Below, one piece after another: positions 62,215 to 64,000 of a DNA stretch of 64,000 nucleotides (positions within the stretch are counted from its first letter, which is position 1; every line of letters begins with the position of its first letter). Below the pieces are notes generated by a model. That model was not told the DNA's origin and did not search any database. It worked only from the letters and a program-made list of their open reading frames with translations. The stretch spans positions 3,348,001-3,412,000 of the forward strand of contig JALJCS010000018.1 in the NCBI GenBank assembly GCA_023055355.1. Direction: 5' to 3'. The translations under genes were made by a program, and so were the position numbers. The DNA is from Agelaius tricolor (taxonomy: Eukaryota; Chordata; Aves; Passeriformes; Icteridae).

Positions 62215-62828
62215 ACTATTTGAATAACTTTGGTTCAAACGTAAAAATCACAAGTTAGCAAATTTCATTTAAATGCCTTTTTTAATAATTTTTCTTCATG
62301 TTCACAGAAGTTTCACTGACCATTTTTATATGTTTAAGGTCCAGATGCAATGCATATTGTATAAAAGAGAGCACTTATTGTTTACCTTGCATGAATTAAA
62401 CCTACGTACCTTTTAACTCTACAAACTTCTGCATAACATTTAGACAAAGCTCAGACACACAGCATGCCTAGCCCTCATATATATATACACATCTCTAATC
62501 ACAGGTATATAGGGTGTCAAATATACTATAGTAACCTCCATGTAAGGTTCGAAATTTGGTAACAAAATGAGAAGAAAAAACTAAAAATATTATTTTACGT
62601 GTTCTAAAATATCTCTTTTTTTTTGTGCTAAAGTCAAATGTTAGCTCAACATGAAAAGGACTTTTTTTTATATAATTCAGCAATATTATAATCTTGACCA
62701 TTTTTGCAAACACTTTTAATAATAATAGCTTAAACGTGTACAAAAGTTCTCGGTTAATTAGGGAAATAAACACTCAGTTCTTTATATTTTTAATCAAGTA
62801 GGAAACACAGTTCATATATAATGTTATT

Positions 62829-62935
62829 ACTTTTTTGACTCTTTTTTTTTGTGTGGTTTTTTTGTTTTGTTTTTTTTTTTTTTGGTTTTTTTTTTGTTTT
62901 GTTTTGTTTTGTTTTTTTTTTAGCAGCTGCTTACT
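62829..62935 (-). repeat. A-rich (A)n/(CAAAA)n tract in PURA 3' UTR
   Basis: The plus strand is almost only T with single G and GTTTT units. In the mRNA sense this is a stretch of about 105 nt of A runs and CAAAA repeats, some 215-320 nt after the PURA stop. It can mimic a poly(A) tail in oligo-dT-primed libraries and can bind poly(A)-binding proteins. Confidence 0.8.
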
Positions 62936-63094
62936 GTTTGATACGGTGGGTAAAGTGGAGGAACATCCAGCGATGGGTGGCGGGTCTGAGGCGCTGCTGC
63001 TGCCGGGCGGCGGGGGGGGCGCCGGGCGGGCGGCGCGGCCGGGGGGGCTCCGGGCGGAGGGGGGGCTCCGGGCCGCCGCCCCCGCGCCCCGCCG

Positions 63095-63109
63095 CCCGCC
63101 CGCCCTCCC
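63095..63109 (-). promoter_or_regulatory. G-quadruplex-type GGN tract just after the PURA stop
   Basis: The transcribed strand reads GGGAGGGCGGGCGGG starting 40 nt after the stop codon: four G3 runs with one-base loops, the canonical quadruplex pattern. Flanking sequence continues as GGC/GGG repeats. Pur-alpha is known to bind GGN repeats, so the message may carry a site for its own product; that link is inference. Confidence 0.5.
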
Positions 63110-63149
63110 GCCGGCGGCGGGGCCAGTCCGCGTCCCGGGGGGCGGGCGG

Positions 63150-64000
<851 letters not shown>

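Larger units (their letters stand above)
58465..63149 (-). other. PURA: Probable PURA 3' untranslated region (about 4.7 kb)
   Basis: No credible coding ORF exists between the PURA stop and an AATAAA hexamer 4.66 kb downstream. The stretch is A/T-rich with long homopolymers, interrupted by GC-rich islands at about 59.04-59.48 and 60.24-60.56 kb. The human PURA gene also has a 3' UTR of several kilobases, so length and position agree. The assignment as one continuous UTR is inference: earlier polyadenylation sites may also be used, and transcript ends cannot be read from DNA alone. Confidence 0.65.

Overview
The window looks like bird nuclear DNA. It carries at least eleven fragments of CR1, the dominant avian LINE, on both strands. 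It also carries parts of two vertebrate genes that are neighbours in the human 5q31 region: PURA at the right edge and CYSTM1 on the left, both read on the minus strand. Coding density is very low. Most of the window is intron, 3' UTR, intergenic sequence, old CR1 copies and tandem repeats. The species cannot be fixed from the sequence; a songbird would be a guess.

Layout from right to left, which is the direction of transcription. (1) 63150-64000 is the single-exon PURA coding sequence, cut at its 5' end by the window edge but carrying all three PUR repeats. (2) 58.46-63.15 kb fits a long PURA 3' UTR of about 4.7 kb with an AATAAA hexamer at 58482-58487. It is mostly A/T-rich, with two GC-rich islands and very long A/T homopolymers. 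(3) 44-58 kb is mostly unique sequence. Within it, 44.4-48.9 kb resembles the body and 3' end of a minus-strand transcript: a 39-codon ORF at 48776-48895, AATAAA clusters near 47.5 and 44.45 kb, and a small CpG-rich block at 44.88-45.01 kb. IGIP lies in this position in mammals, but I could not find a convincing IGIP protein. (4) 20-44 kb is gene-poor and rich in CR1 and simple repeats, including an 818-bp (CCAA)n-type array and a (GGAAA)25 array. (5) 19.14-19.87 kb is a CpG-island promoter with a perfect CRE palindrome and several GC boxes, followed on the minus strand by the probable non-coding first exon of CYSTM1. (6) 7.70-19.68 kb is CYSTM1 intron 1. (7) 7457-7698 is the first coding exon of CYSTM1 with clear splice sites. 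(8) 1-7456 is intron 2; the last exon, encoding the cysteine-rich membrane module, was not found and probably lies outside the window.

I see no operon, CRISPR array, defence system or new multi-gene system. The items most worth a second look are a perfect 21-bp inverted repeat in CYSTM1 intron 2, a roughly 280-bp duplicated block inside intron 1, a 51-bp near-identical segment shared by 47.5 and 52.5 kb that includes a polyadenylation hexamer, a recurring TGACAGTGTC element, the altered Ala/Pro-rich PURA tail, and the conserved-looking short ORF at 48.8 kb.
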